From Sedimentitalea sp039941015 (lineage in GTDB: Bacteria > Pseudomonadota > Alphaproteobacteria > Rhodobacterales > Rhodobacteraceae): DNA of 64,000 nt. The translations under genes and the position numbers were made by a program. Shown here one piece after another: positions 43,793-53,421 of this stretch (the first letter of the stretch is position 1; every line of letters begins with the position of its first letter). A model generated the notes under the pieces. The model was not told where the DNA came from. It searched no databases and saw only the letters and a list, made by a program, of their open reading frames with translations. Location of the stretch: assembly GCF_039941015.1 (NCBI RefSeq), contig NZ_JBDVFI010000013.1. One strand, written 5' to 3'.

Positions 43793-44245
43793 TCAGTTCG
43801 AGGGAGTTACACCCAAGACTGCCAAAGACTCGATTGTCCCATCCTCGCACAGAAGCGGCGCACGTTGTCCGGCCCGCATTCCGATCAAGGTGGCACCCAA
43901 CAGCGAGCACACCGGTACAACGCCACTGCCCGATCCCGATCTGGCCCGATGGATGAGCAAACCGGTCTCACTCTCGCCGCCATTGACCGAATAGGTCACA
44001 CGACATCCACCGGTGACAAGATCGCAGGCATGAAGATTCACGGCAGGTTCCGTCGCCATGATCTTGTCTCGCAGAACATACGCGAGCAATTTCCATGCTG
44101 GATGTCCTTCGTGCTCGCACAGTTGCAGATGCTGTTGAAGTCTTTGGTGATCAGCCTCTGGAAGTAACGTACGCATACGCGGACGTGATCTCGGACCAAA
44201 TCGGTTCTGGGTGTCGGACGTAATGGTGTCGTAGATGCTGTTCAT
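43793..44245 (-). CDS. Second GreA/GreB-C-terminal-like protein
   Basis: A 150-residue protein. Residues 80-145 (CRVTYSVNG, VVPVCSLLGATLIGMRAGQ) match the FKBP-like C-terminal domain of GreA/GreB and Rnk proteins; the N-terminal helical part is short. GAGGAGAAGTT precedes the ATG. Lacks the long coiled coil needed for Gre cleavage-factor action, so it is more likely an Rnk-like RNA-polymerase or stress factor. It lies 87 bases upstream of the rnk-like gene on the same strand. Confidence 0.6.
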   Translation of the reverse strand: MNSIYDTITSDTQNRFGPRSRPRMRTLLPEADHQRLQQHLQLCEHEGHPAWKLLAYVLRDKIMATEPAVNLHACDLVTGGCRVTYSVNGGESETGLLIHRARSGSGSGVVPVCSLLGATLIGMRAGQRAPLLCEDGTIESLAVLGVTPSN

Positions 44246-44798
44246 AACTTCTCCTCGGACGACATTGTCGTCGCGCGCTCATTTCAGGATTATGAGGAGA
44301 CCCCGGGAGGTTCGGGAGGCGCGGACGCGCCTACACCGCCCGGGGAAGCGGGCGGTTCAGTAATAGAAATCGGAAATGAACTGCATGTACCAACATACCT
44401 TGAAAGATAGGGACCCAAGGTGCACTCGTCAATCTCATGAGGCGGTATTTCAATGCGAATGACTGGGGTTGAACTGTGTCGGGCCATAAGGTCGCAGCAC
44501 TGCCCGGATGTCTTGAAACGCCGACGTGGACAGCCCACATATTACAATATGTCGTTGCTCGTGATCCATAAGAGGTTTCTGCTCTTTTCGGGAAATCTGC
44601 TGAACCGTCGGTGACCCCGAGCGGGATTGGACCTTTTGTCAGTCCACGCCTCGGGGCCGATATCGATCTTCCATAGATCAAACCGAAAAGACGGAGACGT
44701 TTGCGTCGCCATTTAGCTCACTTGCGGAGTTCCGTTGGCTGATCGGTTGATGCGGACGCGTACGTCGTGGTCTCAACACGCTCGTTATGGAGAACGAC
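44246..44798. other. Interval without a supported gene
   Basis: A minus-strand frame of 82 codons (44290-44538) ends in a Pro/Gly/Ala-rich tail but has no recognised domain or good ribosome site. Otherwise this stretch is probably the divergent promoter region of the Gre-like and DUF1127 genes. Confidence 0.4.
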
Positions 44799-45128
44799 AT
44801 GCATCCTTACCTGACACACCAAGATTATCTCTCATCATCGCTGCCCTACGCTCGGGCGTATCGCGCGCGCAAGAACAAGATCGGCAGCACTTTGGGTCGT
44901 TGGCTGCGTGCCGCAATTCGGCAACGACAACGCAACAGGTTGTTCGCTGAGTTCCAGTCCATGGATGACCGTATGCTGCGTGATATGGGGATCTATCGTG
45001 GCGACATCCGCCGCGTGGTCGACAGTTTCGATGACCGTGAACTGGGTATGACCCCGTTTTCACCGTCAGCGGAACGTCTTGAGGAAATGACTTCATCGTC
45101 CAATTGGCGAGGTGGCGGTTTCTTATGA
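44799..45128 (+). CDS. DUF1127 protein
   Basis: A 109-residue protein with the DUF1127 pattern FQSMDDRMLRDMGIYRGDI near residues 55-73 (Arg-rich helix, DRMLRDMGI). Small DUF1127 proteins in alphaproteobacteria affect phosphate, carbon and small-RNA metabolism. The ATG at 44799 is preceded by GGAG with 6-base spacing; an earlier ATG at 44787 has no ribosome site. Confidence 0.75.
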   Translation: MHPYLTHQDYLSSSLPYARAYRARKNKIGSTLGRWLRAAIRQRQRNRLFAEFQSMDDRMLRDMGIYRGDIRRVVDSFDDRELGMTPFSPSAERLEEMTSSSNWRGGGFL

Positions 45129-45492
45129 CGGCTTCACGTTACCGGTTCTCGGTGACGCACAAGATCCGCCTGTAGGTACCCCGTTTCGATCGGAAAGCAC
45201 CGAAGACATGATGATTTGTAAGGCCGATTTCGAAGAACTGTTCCCCGACCTTTTCCAGTCCGAACTCGCCCGCGCCGTGCACCAAATGACAAGACCACCA
45301 AGCGTGGAATGTACCACCCGGTCATGCTGGGTGGCGTCTGCGCGCATGTCGCGAAATGGTTCTATCTTGCCGTTGTTTTCGAGGGCCGATGCGATGGTTG
45401 CCACGATGCCTGCCGCAGCGGCTTTTGCAGCAGCTTGGACGATGCTTTCGGCCCACGAGCGGATGAAAACCTATCAGTACAACACTCTTTGA
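45112..45492 (+). CDS. Possible small protein of unknown function
   Basis: A 126-codon frame starting with GTG and overlapping the DUF1127 gene end. It carries MMICKADFEELFPDLFQSELARAV and an Ala-rich helix (ATMPAAAAFAAAWTML). No family recognised; coding status is doubtful. The remaining stretch to 45689 shows only the ribosome site of the ProC-like gene. Confidence 0.3.
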   Translation: MAVSYDGFTLPVLGDAQDPPVGTPFRSESTEDMMICKADFEELFPDLFQSELARAVHQMTRPPSVECTTRSCWVASARMSRNGSILPLFSRADAMVATMPAAAAFAAAWTMLSAHERMKTYQYNTL

Positions 45493-45689
45493 ATGCCAAA
45501 CCGTTGGACAAGCAAAAAGGGAAATACTAGCCGCTTCCATTCTCCCGCTGTCCAGATCTTTGGAAACCTGCATCAAGGATGGCAACATCAGACGGCTTGT
45601 GGGTGAGCCAACTCGCACTTGGACTCTCCGGACCGCTCCCTATAAGTCCGACGCTCAGAAGACGAATGTTGTGAGCGCAGGAGGAATGC

Positions 45690-46472
45690 ATGAAGATCGG
45701 CTTTATCGGTACCGGAGACATCGCAGAGGCCGTCATTACGGGCATCATGTGCGCGGATTTCCCCGTGGAGGAGATATCGGTTTCCGCGCGTAGCCGTCAC
45801 ATATCGTCTAGACTATCAGAGACTTACGATATTGTTCGAGTCTTCGAAGAAAATCAGCAAGTCATCGATTCTGGTTGCGATCTGGTATTTCTTGCCGTCC
45901 TCCCACAACAGGCTAAAGAGGTTTTGGAACCACTGCAATTCTGTGACGGTCAAGAGGTTGCAAGTTTGATCGCCACCATTCCAGTGGAACAGATTGCCGA
46001 TTGGAGTGGAGCTACTGGCTTGATCACGCGCGCTGTCCCGCTCCCCCCGGTGGCCGAACTACGCGCGGTGACTGTTCTATCAGGTCCATCCGAGCGGCTT
46101 GAAACTCTTTTTGAACGGTTGGGCGGCGTGATTGTGGCGCAGAGTCTGGAACAGTTGAACGCACTCTCGATTGCGACGACCATGATGGGCACGGTCTTTG
46201 GAATACAGGAGACCGTGACCGAATGGATGGGCCAGCAGGGCGTCTGCGAACCGGATGCGCGCCGCTTCGTCTCTAGCCTTTTTTTGGCGCTTGCAAAGAC
46301 CGGGGTTGATGCGGACCGAACTTTCGCTGAGTTGCGCAGGGCCCACAGCACACCGGGTGGGTTGAACGCGCAGACTTTCGAAGTATTCAGCGAGGAAGGT
46401 GGCCGCGATGCTCTAACCAAAGCGTTGGAAAGTGTCTTGTCACGGACCCTTGCAGCAAGCGACAAGAGTTGA
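45690..46472 (+). CDS. Pyrroline-5-carboxylate reductase-like oxidoreductase
   Basis: A 260-residue ProC-like protein. N-terminal Rossmann GFIGTGDIAEAVITGI, the LVFLAVLPQQAKEVL strand, and a helical C-terminal dimer domain with AHSTPGGLNAQ, close to the VTSPGGTT-type loop of ProC. Known members reduce pyrroline-5-carboxylate to proline, but divergent ProC-like proteins have other imine substrates. GGAGG stands 5 bases before the ATG. Single gene; no pathway partner adjacent. Confidence 0.75.
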   Translation: MKIGFIGTGDIAEAVITGIMCADFPVEEISVSARSRHISSRLSETYDIVRVFEENQQVIDSGCDLVFLAVLPQQAKEVLEPLQFCDGQEVASLIATIPVEQIADWSGATGLITRAVPLPPVAELRAVTVLSGPSERLETLFERLGGVIVAQSLEQLNALSIATTMMGTVFGIQETVTEWMGQQGVCEPDARRFVSSLFLALAKTGVDADRTFAELRRAHSTPGGLNAQTFEVFSEEGGRDALTKALESVLSRTLAASDKS

Positions 46473-46861
46473 TCGGAATTCCCACGTTGGCCTGTGGCGC
46501 GTCTTGGATGTAGGGAACTCTCCGGAGGGTAAATCGGATGAGGCGTGTGGTTTGTCGGGCGGTGATGGTAGTGGGATCATCATTCTAGGTAGTCGCCTTG
46601 TGACAAAACCATTAGACTTCAGCCAGTTGGTTGAGCGGTAGTGTCGCAAAGTTTCCGCAAGCGCAAGGAAGCTCTTCTGCTGGGCACACTTATCCGGCGA
46701 ACGCCGCAAACTGCGCGAAGTCGAAATGCTCTGTGTGGTCAAACTGAGCCGCGCTGGGTTATATGCAAGGATCCGATACCTGCAAGAGTAGCCGGAGCCG
46801 AATTCAGCGATTTGAAGCTCTGCACATTAAGGCTTGGCAAGCATAACTCAGGAAATGTCAG
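46473..46861. other. Interval without a recognised gene
   Basis: Frames here (for example a 77-codon GTG frame from 46641) have no domain pattern. Nothing else recognised. Confidence 0.4.
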
Positions 46862-47578
46862 ATGTTCATGCTAATCCAGTCGCGCCTGAAACGAGCAGGT
46901 CGGTTCGCGGCAGGGCAACTTTTTGTCTGGTTTGCGTGTCTTCTTCCCATGGGGGCCGCCGCAGAAATCGCGGATGCTCCCCTTGCTCCAACACAGTCAG
47001 GCCTGAATTGGAACCGCACCGGTCTGCCCGCTGTTTTCCCGCTTCAGGTCAAAACACCTGCTGGCCAAGACTATTTCCTGACACTGATCAACGAAGAAAC
47101 CGGTGTGGAGGCTCTGGCGGCTTATATCATTGGCGGTTCATTCTTTAAGGTTCTTGTTCCGCCCGGCAGGTTTACGTTGCGGTTTTCGTTCGGGGATACT
47201 TGGCAAGGCGAAGAGCGCCTCTTCGATTCAGGGGACAAATCTGGCTCCTTTGAATTGCATCCGCCCTTGACGTTCAAGCTCCGCGGCGGGGGAGCCAAGG
47301 CGGGACATTTGGTGGATCTTACCGAAATGCAGGGCGATCAGCGTGGCAAGGCCACCGTGAAGGCCCAATCAATCTGCCAAGCCCTGAGAACCGAAATCTC
47401 ACCGCCGTTGGAAGCAAGATATCCTCGTGCCTCTCGCATTCGCACCGACGACGGAACGCTTGGCCAAAGATCATATCTGGCTGAAGAGAGACCTCCAGAC
47501 GTTGGGCGGCACCCACGACGAGAACGTCGAAGTGTACCATATTACCGGTTTGAGGTGCGGTCTAGATATTGCGATTAA
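46862..47578 (+). CDS. Secreted protein of unknown function
   Basis: A 238-residue protein with an N-terminal signal segment (FAAGQLFVWFACLLPMGAAA, cleavage near residue 34). The mature part includes a GSFFKVLVPPGRFTLRFSFG strand pattern that suggests a beta-rich domain. From about residue 185 the sequence becomes very Arg-rich and then ends YYRFEVRSRYCD. A frame change near 47420-47430 into the +1 frame, where an open stretch continues to 47633, is possible. No family recognised. Confidence 0.55.
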   Translation: MFMLIQSRLKRAGRFAAGQLFVWFACLLPMGAAAEIADAPLAPTQSGLNWNRTGLPAVFPLQVKTPAGQDYFLTLINEETGVEALAAYIIGGSFFKVLVPPGRFTLRFSFGDTWQGEERLFDSGDKSGSFELHPPLTFKLRGGGAKAGHLVDLTEMQGDQRGKATVKAQSICQALRTEISPPLEARYPRASRIRTDDGTLGQRSYLAEERPPDVGRHPRRERRSVPYYRFEVRSRYCD

Positions 47579-47920
47579 ACAGGTCGAATGGCTTCCACGA
47601 ATTTGCCTTACAGGACGAGATTTCCGAATTTGATTTCAATGAGTTGGCTGTCGATTTCGACCCGAGAATTCTCACGTGCAAGCCTTACAAGGTTTGGGTT
47701 TACCTAGCCTTGAATCTTCGCTGTCCTGGCTTTCATAAGCCCAAGGCGGTCTAGGAAGTCGCGAGGCCATCCTCAGTGCGCTCGGGGCTGCATATATACC
47801 GATGCCTTGGTGCCATGTAAGTTGAATGGCGCTAAGACCTTTTTGATGGATTTCGAGGCTGGGCCCATCACCTGAGAAACGCTTGGTCGCAACAGCCTAA
47901 GCTTTGCAGTTTGTCTGCAA
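47579..47920. other. Interval without a recognised gene
   Basis: Between the secreted protein and the convergent GntP-type permease. No gene, repeat or terminator recognised. Confidence 0.4.
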
Positions 47921-49291
47921 TTAAAATCCGCCGAGCCAAGACGCAAGAAATAGCGCCGCCAAAAGGGATCCGACTGGGATAACCACGGCAACGATGAAGA
48001 TCGGGCCATAGGCCTCGCGGTGGCTCAACCCTGCAATTCCCAACAGGGTCACGACTGCCCCGTTGTGCGGCAAAGCATCAAGGCCCCCGGTCGCCAGCGT
48101 GACGATCCGTTGCAGCGCGGCTGGATCCTGACCTTCCGATAAAGCCAATTCAAGGTAATGTGCACCCATGGCGTCTAATGCGATGGACATGCCGCCCGAT
48201 GCTGATCCTGTTATTCCGGCCAAAAGACTCGCAGATGCGGCAAGCCCAGTCAGCGCGCCCCCTGGAATGTCTTCGACCAAAGCACTGACAGCCGAAAAGG
48301 CTGGCAAGGCCGCCACGACCGCTCCGAACCCAACCAACACGGCGGTGTTGAACAATGGAACCAAGGCGGCTTCGGCACCGTCAGTGAGCGTTTCTTTGAC
48401 GCTCTCCAATCTTCGCCAGGTCAACGCGAACAGCAGGATAATAGCCGTAGTCAGCGCCCCTATCAGCGCCCAGACACCGATCACTTGCGACGGTGTCACC
48501 CCACCCCATGCGGGCTCCGAGAGATAGACCAGATCAAGGTTCGGCAACGCGAGCTCTGCAAGCACAAAATTGGAGCCAAAAACCGTCACGATCGGTGCGA
48601 GCGCCAACCAAACGGATGGCAATTCGTTACTGTTGGCTTGTGTTTCGGTTGCGGTCTCCAGTCCGTTGGTTGCCGTATTCGACGCGGCAGCGTGCGAGAG
48701 ATAGATGAGCCCGCCCACCGCCATAATCGCGCCCGAAATCAAGCCCAGACCGGGTGCTGCAAATACTGTTGTGCCAAAATATGGCATGGGGATCGCGTTC
48801 TGGATCGAAGGCGACCCAGGCAGCGCGCTCATAGTGAAGGTAAAGGCCCCGAGAGCAATTGCGGCTGGGATTAGTCGGAGAGGTAAACCGGCAGCCCGAA
48901 ACAGCGCGATGGCCAGGGGATAGATGGCAAATGCAACGACAAAGAGTGAGACACCCCCATAGGTCAGTGCCGCGCAAGATAACACCACTGCGGGCAAAGC
49001 ATGCCTGGCACCAAGGTGCCCCACAATTGCCCGGGCCAGTGCCATCGCAGCTCCGGACGCTTCCATGAGTTTTCCGAAGACCGCGCCGAGCAGGAAAAGA
49101 GGGAAGAAGGCCACCACAAACCCGCCAGTCGCCGGCATGAAACGCTGTGTCAGTGTCGCCAGCAACGGGTCTGCGGCCAGAGCTGCGGCGAGGAGAGCCA
49201 TCAAGGGCGCAGCCAGCAAAACCGGCCAGCCACGATAGACTGACCAAATGAGCAGACTCAAAGGTAAAACTAAGGTGAACGCTGCGATCAT
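47921..49291 (-). CDS. GntP-family permease
   Basis: A 456-residue integral membrane protein with about 12 segments. Family signs: GAVFGKLMEASGAAMALARAI near residue 68, SALPGSPSIQNAIP near residue 150, and the C-terminal GGLDALPHNGAVVTLL. GntP proteins are H+ symporters for gluconate and other sugar or hydroxy acids. The ATG at 49291 has AGGA immediately adjoining, a poor spacing, but no better in-frame start is seen. Confidence 0.85.
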   Translation of the reverse strand: MIAAFTLVLPLSLLIWSVYRGWPVLLAAPLMALLAAALAADPLLATLTQRFMPATGGFVVAFFPLFLLGAVFGKLMEASGAAMALARAIVGHLGARHALPAVVLSCAALTYGGVSLFVVAFAIYPLAIALFRAAGLPLRLIPAAIALGAFTFTMSALPGSPSIQNAIPMPYFGTTVFAAPGLGLISGAIMAVGGLIYLSHAAASNTATNGLETATETQANSNELPSVWLALAPIVTVFGSNFVLAELALPNLDLVYLSEPAWGGVTPSQVIGVWALIGALTTAIILLFALTWRRLESVKETLTDGAEAALVPLFNTAVLVGFGAVVAALPAFSAVSALVEDIPGGALTGLAASASLLAGITGSASGGMSIALDAMGAHYLELALSEGQDPAALQRIVTLATGGLDALPHNGAVVTLLGIAGLSHREAYGPIFIVAVVIPVGSLLAALFLASWLGGF

Positions 49292-49838
49292 TCCTGATGC
49301 ATAACTGCTGATCTGCCTTGCGAGAACGCCTCACAATGCCGCATCGCAGCATGGAACAGCTTTACTCTCGGCCAATCCGGGTCACGGTGATCTCGCAGCG
49401 GGACAACGCTTGTGCCCTCGACTTCAAGACATGGTTCGGATGAATCTGCTCAGTAAGCGGGACCTCCATTCTTTGCCTATTTTGGGCATCAATAAAACCA
49501 CCGATTGCGGGGAGAAGTAGTCAGCCATCAGACGAAGCAGGGAAGGTCATGAATGCTGCTCACTAATCAGACGCTGAATGCTGCACTGCCGCATCGCGGG
49601 CTCGTTCGCAAATCGGTATTTCCAAATTGATGGACCTGGGTCGTCAGAGGGAATCAGACTGGATTTCATCCGATCATTTTTCGATAATACCTATCCAGCT
49701 TTCGAAAGCATTGGTTCTGGTCTGGTTTTAGGGGGCTGCGGTCATGCGCAGACAGAACAACTTGGCGATCACTCGTCGGTGTGTTCACCCCGCCCACCCA
49801 AACGGACGCGACAGCACCAGAAACTTGGTAATCCGTCT
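49292..49838. other. Interval without a recognised gene
   Basis: Small frames (for example 49578-49856 plus) show no domain. Presumably the promoter region of the GntP-type permease and the 3' side of the paralogous secreted proteins. Confidence 0.4.
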
Positions 49839-50603
49839 TTAGGGCTTCGAGGGTAATACACCTCTATTCTGCAAGGTCTGCAGTATATCCAGGATCGTTC
49901 CGGTACTGACGTCGACAGAGCCGTTCAGGGTCACGCCCGCGCCCCCGTCGCCGATCTCGGTCGTGCCGCCGGAACCATAGTGGGGTGATAGCGAAGCAAG
50001 CTCGGGCGGCAATGACGGACAGATCGGATGGTTTGCCATCAGGCCTCCAATAACCGTTCGGAGCAGAGAGTCCGCCAGTTCGATGCCGTCCTTCTGCTCT
50101 TGAGTGGGTTCTACCGCGCTTTCGAGCGCAAACTTCAGATCGGCCACCCGAAAGGTCACACAATTGTCTTGCACGACTACGGCGGCCTGCACCGTCACGG
50201 CTGCGGTCTCTGACAGAAGTAACTCTCCGCGTTCCGTGGCTTTCAATCCTTCGCGTGCGCAGCGGTACAGCCGCGCCGCCACTGATCCGTCAAATCGAAA
50301 GAGCTCATCTTCGGCGGTCACGTCGAACTGCTGTATCTCGGCACGCAGGATGCACAGATCTGCCAGTACATATCCCCGCATGGCATTGCCTAGTTCCGAT
50401 TGCGCCTCCCTAAGGTCAAGTCGCGTCTCGATCCCGATCCGGGTGGCGGCAGTTTCCGACAGCTTGAGGTCAATCACATAAGGCACGGATCGGTCACCGA
50501 CCACCAAATCCCGCTCAAAGGTCAAGTCAACTGAGTTTGCCGCCGCCTGCGAGCCAGTTAAGGCCGCGGCCAAGCCGAATATCATGTTTGCAAATCTATT
50601 CAT
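49839..50603 (-). CDS. Secreted protein, paralogue B of a tandem pair
   Basis: A 254-residue protein with a signal peptide (MIFGLAAALTGSQAAA, cleavage near residue 22). The mature part aligns along its length with the next gene upstream: four cysteines at matching places (ADLCI, RLYRC, DNCV, HPICP) and the C-terminal PPELASLSPHYGSGG then TILDILQTLQNRGVL. The two genes overlap by four bases. No known domain recognised; a disulfide-stabilised periplasmic or surface protein is the safest description. Confidence 0.7.
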   Translation of the reverse strand: MNRFANMIFGLAAALTGSQAAANSVDLTFERDLVVGDRSVPYVIDLKLSETAATRIGIETRLDLREAQSELGNAMRGYVLADLCILRAEIQQFDVTAEDELFRFDGSVAARLYRCAREGLKATERGELLLSETAAVTVQAAVVVQDNCVTFRVADLKFALESAVEPTQEQKDGIELADSLLRTVIGGLMANHPICPSLPPELASLSPHYGSGGTTEIGDGGAGVTLNGSVDVSTGTILDILQTLQNRGVLPSKP

Positions 50604-51457
50604 TGGTTCTCTGGCCCCAGAACACCGCGCGTTTTCATCACGCGAACCAGATCTAAGAGCGTCGCAGCACTCGTATCAGCCGACCCGCTCAGCGCCGCGC
50701 CAACGCCGCCCTGACTGATTTCGCGCACACCTCCGGCCGTATAGCGCGGATCAAGGCTGGCAATCTCCGCAGGCAGCTTGGGACACACCGGGTGGGCCTT
50801 AAGCGCCTCTTCTGCCTTTTCGACAATCAGTCGCTCCGCCAGGTCGGTCAGGCCGAACAAGTTGGCCGCTCCGCCGATGAGCCCGAGCGGGTCTAGTTGA
50901 ACGTCGACCAAGCGTGCGCGTACGCAGGGATGGCGCACATCAGCTCGCGCCGTAGCCTGAAAATTGACATTCTGCCCGAGCAGCAGGACACCGCGATAAT
51001 ACACTTTGGGATCCCGGGTGTTGCAGGCGAAAAACTTGGCCTGAAACTGACCCTGAACCGTCATCGTCTCACCACTGGCGGACACGTCCGAGATCGCCAC
51101 CGCGAGTTTTCGTTTGCAGGTATCGTCCAGAACGCGTGACAAGAGACCCGGCGCGTTTGCCTGGATGCCCCGCAAATCGACAAAGGCATCGGCACCTATG
51201 CGAGTGGGGCTGATATCGCTCAGACGCAGATAGACGTCATAGGGAAGGCTTGCCTCTTTGACGTTCAAATGCTCGCTCAACTTAAAGGCGATCTCATCGG
51301 TAGCGCCAGCGTTCGGTGCGGAGTTAAGCGCCAGCGCCAGCAGGATGAACAGAGAGTGACGAGGTCCGCGAAAGCCTGTTTTCCGCGGGTTCTTGCTGTT
51401 TCGCACAATTGCGGTAGTCAATTCGTGGATTGACTGGAAGTATCGCATGAAAACCAT
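50600..51457 (-). CDS. Secreted protein, paralogue A of a tandem pair
   Basis: A 285-residue protein with a long N-terminal extension before a hydrophobic export segment (SLFILLALALNSAPNAGA, about residues 35-52). Mature part parallels paralogue B: cysteines in LDDTC, FFACN, HPCV and HPVCP, and PAEIASLDPRYTAGG with TLLDLVRVMKTRGVL at the end. A second in-frame ATG at 51448 is an alternative. Function unknown. Confidence 0.7.
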   Translation of the reverse strand: MVFMRYFQSIHELTTAIVRNSKNPRKTGFRGPRHSLFILLALALNSAPNAGATDEIAFKLSEHLNVKEASLPYDVYLRLSDISPTRIGADAFVDLRGIQANAPGLLSRVLDDTCKRKLAVAISDVSASGETMTVQGQFQAKFFACNTRDPKVYYRGVLLLGQNVNFQATARADVRHPCVRARLVDVQLDPLGLIGGAANLFGLTDLAERLIVEKAEEALKAHPVCPKLPAEIASLDPRYTAGGVREISQGGVGAALSGSADTSAATLLDLVRVMKTRGVLGPENQ

Positions 51458-51756
51458 CCCTTATTCCTGCAAGGCTCGCGATGGCCTTTCGTAGACATCC
51501 TGTCATTGAACAAAAACGAAACACAATGGCAAGTTCAGGCAACACCATTCAAATTGCCTAAAGCCCGCGGATTGGAATGTGACCTGCCTGAATTGCAGCA
51601 CGACAATCAAGACGAGAATGCAGCGTCAATCAGGATGAGAACGTGGGCTTGAAGAGCCGTGGGGAGGGCGTAGCCCAACCGAAGAGCCTTCGAACCCACG
51701 TTTCGCTCCAATTTTCGGAGCTGGGTCTGACGTTCGTGGCCGGCTCGGTTAACGTC

Positions 51757-51965
51757 ACCGAAGGATCACACAGGCCGACCAGCAAGCGAGAGAAGATTTT
51801 CGGGCGGTACAGATCTTACCGACAGGTGCAGAGATTTCTGACCGCACATGATCAGAGCTGCCGGATTTTCCGTCCGCGTCGCTACAGACTTACCGCAAAA
51901 AGCATTTCACCATGCTCGGGCTGAGGCTTTTAGCCTATGGGCCGATCAAACCGCCCGAATGGCGT
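51757..51965 (+). pseudogene. C-terminal fragment of an IS6-family transposase
   Basis: EGSHRPTSKREKIF then RSYRQVQRFLTAHDQ, and in the next frame HHARAEAFSLWADQT, are the C-terminal end of an IS6 transposase. The N-terminal two thirds are absent. The rest of the 51458-52388 gap, apart from the adjoining IS5 scrap, shows nothing. Confidence 0.75.
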
Positions 51966-51994
51966 CGTATTTCCCGGTCACCAGACCCTTCCAA

Positions 51995-52234
51995 GATTCA
52001 AACAACAACTTGGCGATGCCTCAGGCACAGCTCAATCGCCAGATCCGAGTAAAGCGGCTGTCCACCTAGCGTTCTTCGATGTGGCGGCGATCGCAAGGCG
52101 AGCACGTCTTCACCGACCCAAACTTTCAGATCACCGCGTCGCCACGGGCCTTCGTTGTACTCAGCCCAATTCGTCACAGGGCGCTTCTGTTTCGTGATCT
52201 TGGCGCGACTATCAGCATTGAGCTTGTACGGCAT
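51995..52234 (-). pseudogene. N-terminal fragment of an IS5-family transposase
   Basis: Intact N-terminal 70 codons on the minus strand: MPYKLNADSRAKITKQKR, PVTNWAEYNE, GDLKVWVGEDVLAL and LYSDLAIELCL; then the frame breaks and meets the IS6 fragment. It is the same segment as in the copy at 4.8-5.3 kb but better preserved. Confidence 0.75.
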
Positions 52235-52388
52235 CTATCACATCCGAAGGAGTACAGATCGCAACCATCACCAATGAAGAGCGGATCCGTGCAACCATTC
52301 CACGGCGCATTTGGTGACGCAGATCGTCCGATTTTCAGTACAAAGCTGGCTTCAGTTTACTTACGGGTATAACACTTAGCAATAGAGC

Positions 52389-53303
52389 GTGGGAGGCGTC
52401 CAGATCATAAAGCTGCAGCATATCGAAATGCTTTTGGCGATCGAGCAGGCCGGTAGCATACGCGCCGCCTCGAAGCTCTTGGGCAAGACTCAGCCGGCTG
52501 TCACGAAAGCCTTGCGTCAGGCTGAGGCGGAGCTTGGCGCGGCGATTTTCAAGCGCGCACCGAGCGGTGTCGCGGTGACAGCGGAAGGAACGCGGATCCT
52601 GCGCCGTGCCGGAATAGTTCAGGCAGAGCTGCGCAAGATGCAGGAGGACATCGAGCAACGACGTGGTGAGGGGACTGGGCAGCTTAACGTCACGGTTTCG
52701 CCTCTGGCGGCAAGCCGGATCATCGGCGGAACGATCCGAAAATTCAAGCGGCGCTTTCCCAAGGTCCGGGTGCAGATTAGCGGCGGCCACGAGCCGATGG
52801 CCTTCGGCCCGGTGCGTGACGGCCTGGTCGATCTGGTGATCGGACCCGAACCGCGCGACGCAGATGTCGCCGGACTGTCAGTGGCCCATCTGGTCGACAC
52901 GCCGGTCGCGGTCATCGCCGGCGAAAACTCTTGCTGGGTGAACGAAACCCGGCTTGAGGCGCTTCGGGGAGCCGATTGGCTGATGATCGGCACTCGGGCG
53001 CGTCTTTCCTATTTACAGCGGCATTTCATATCGCGCGGCCTGCCGCCGCCTGACCCGATGGTGACGTCGGATTCGATCACCAGCATTCTGGCGATGGTCG
53101 AAGACGGCGACAATCTGTGTACTTTTCCCGGTCTATTGGTCGATCTCGTTCAGGCCAAGTGGCGGATTCGCGCGCTCGATTTAGAGGAACCGCTTTATGC
53201 CTCGCCGATCGCGCTTACAACCGCTTCTGATCGGCCGCCAACCCCGGCCGTGCAGTATTTTTCGGATTGCGTGTTGCAGATTGCGCGTAATGAATTCGGC
53301 TAG
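52389..53303 (+). CDS. LysR-family regulator
   Basis: A 304-residue LysR protein; HTH at residues 9-40 (IEQAGSIRAASKLLGKTQPAVTKAL) and an effector domain from about residue 96. The first usable start is GTG at 52389; GGGAGG at 52391-52396 lies just inside it, so a later non-ATG start (ATC 52404 or ATA 52407) could be used instead. It precedes the sulfatase-TRAP genes on the same strand and probably controls them. Confidence 0.8.
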   Translation: MGGVQIIKLQHIEMLLAIEQAGSIRAASKLLGKTQPAVTKALRQAEAELGAAIFKRAPSGVAVTAEGTRILRRAGIVQAELRKMQEDIEQRRGEGTGQLNVTVSPLAASRIIGGTIRKFKRRFPKVRVQISGGHEPMAFGPVRDGLVDLVIGPEPRDADVAGLSVAHLVDTPVAVIAGENSCWVNETRLEALRGADWLMIGTRARLSYLQRHFISRGLPPPDPMVTSDSITSILAMVEDGDNLCTFPGLLVDLVQAKWRIRALDLEEPLYASPIALTTASDRPPTPAVQYFSDCVLQIARNEFG

Positions 53304-53421
53304 AGTATTCCCAAAAGATATAGGCATAAACTTTTGGCGCCTCCCTGCTTCGGTTTGATACCGCTACACTCCATCGATCGGGAGGGTGCCGCTTGGCGGC
53401 GCGGATGGTTGGGAGGCCGCG

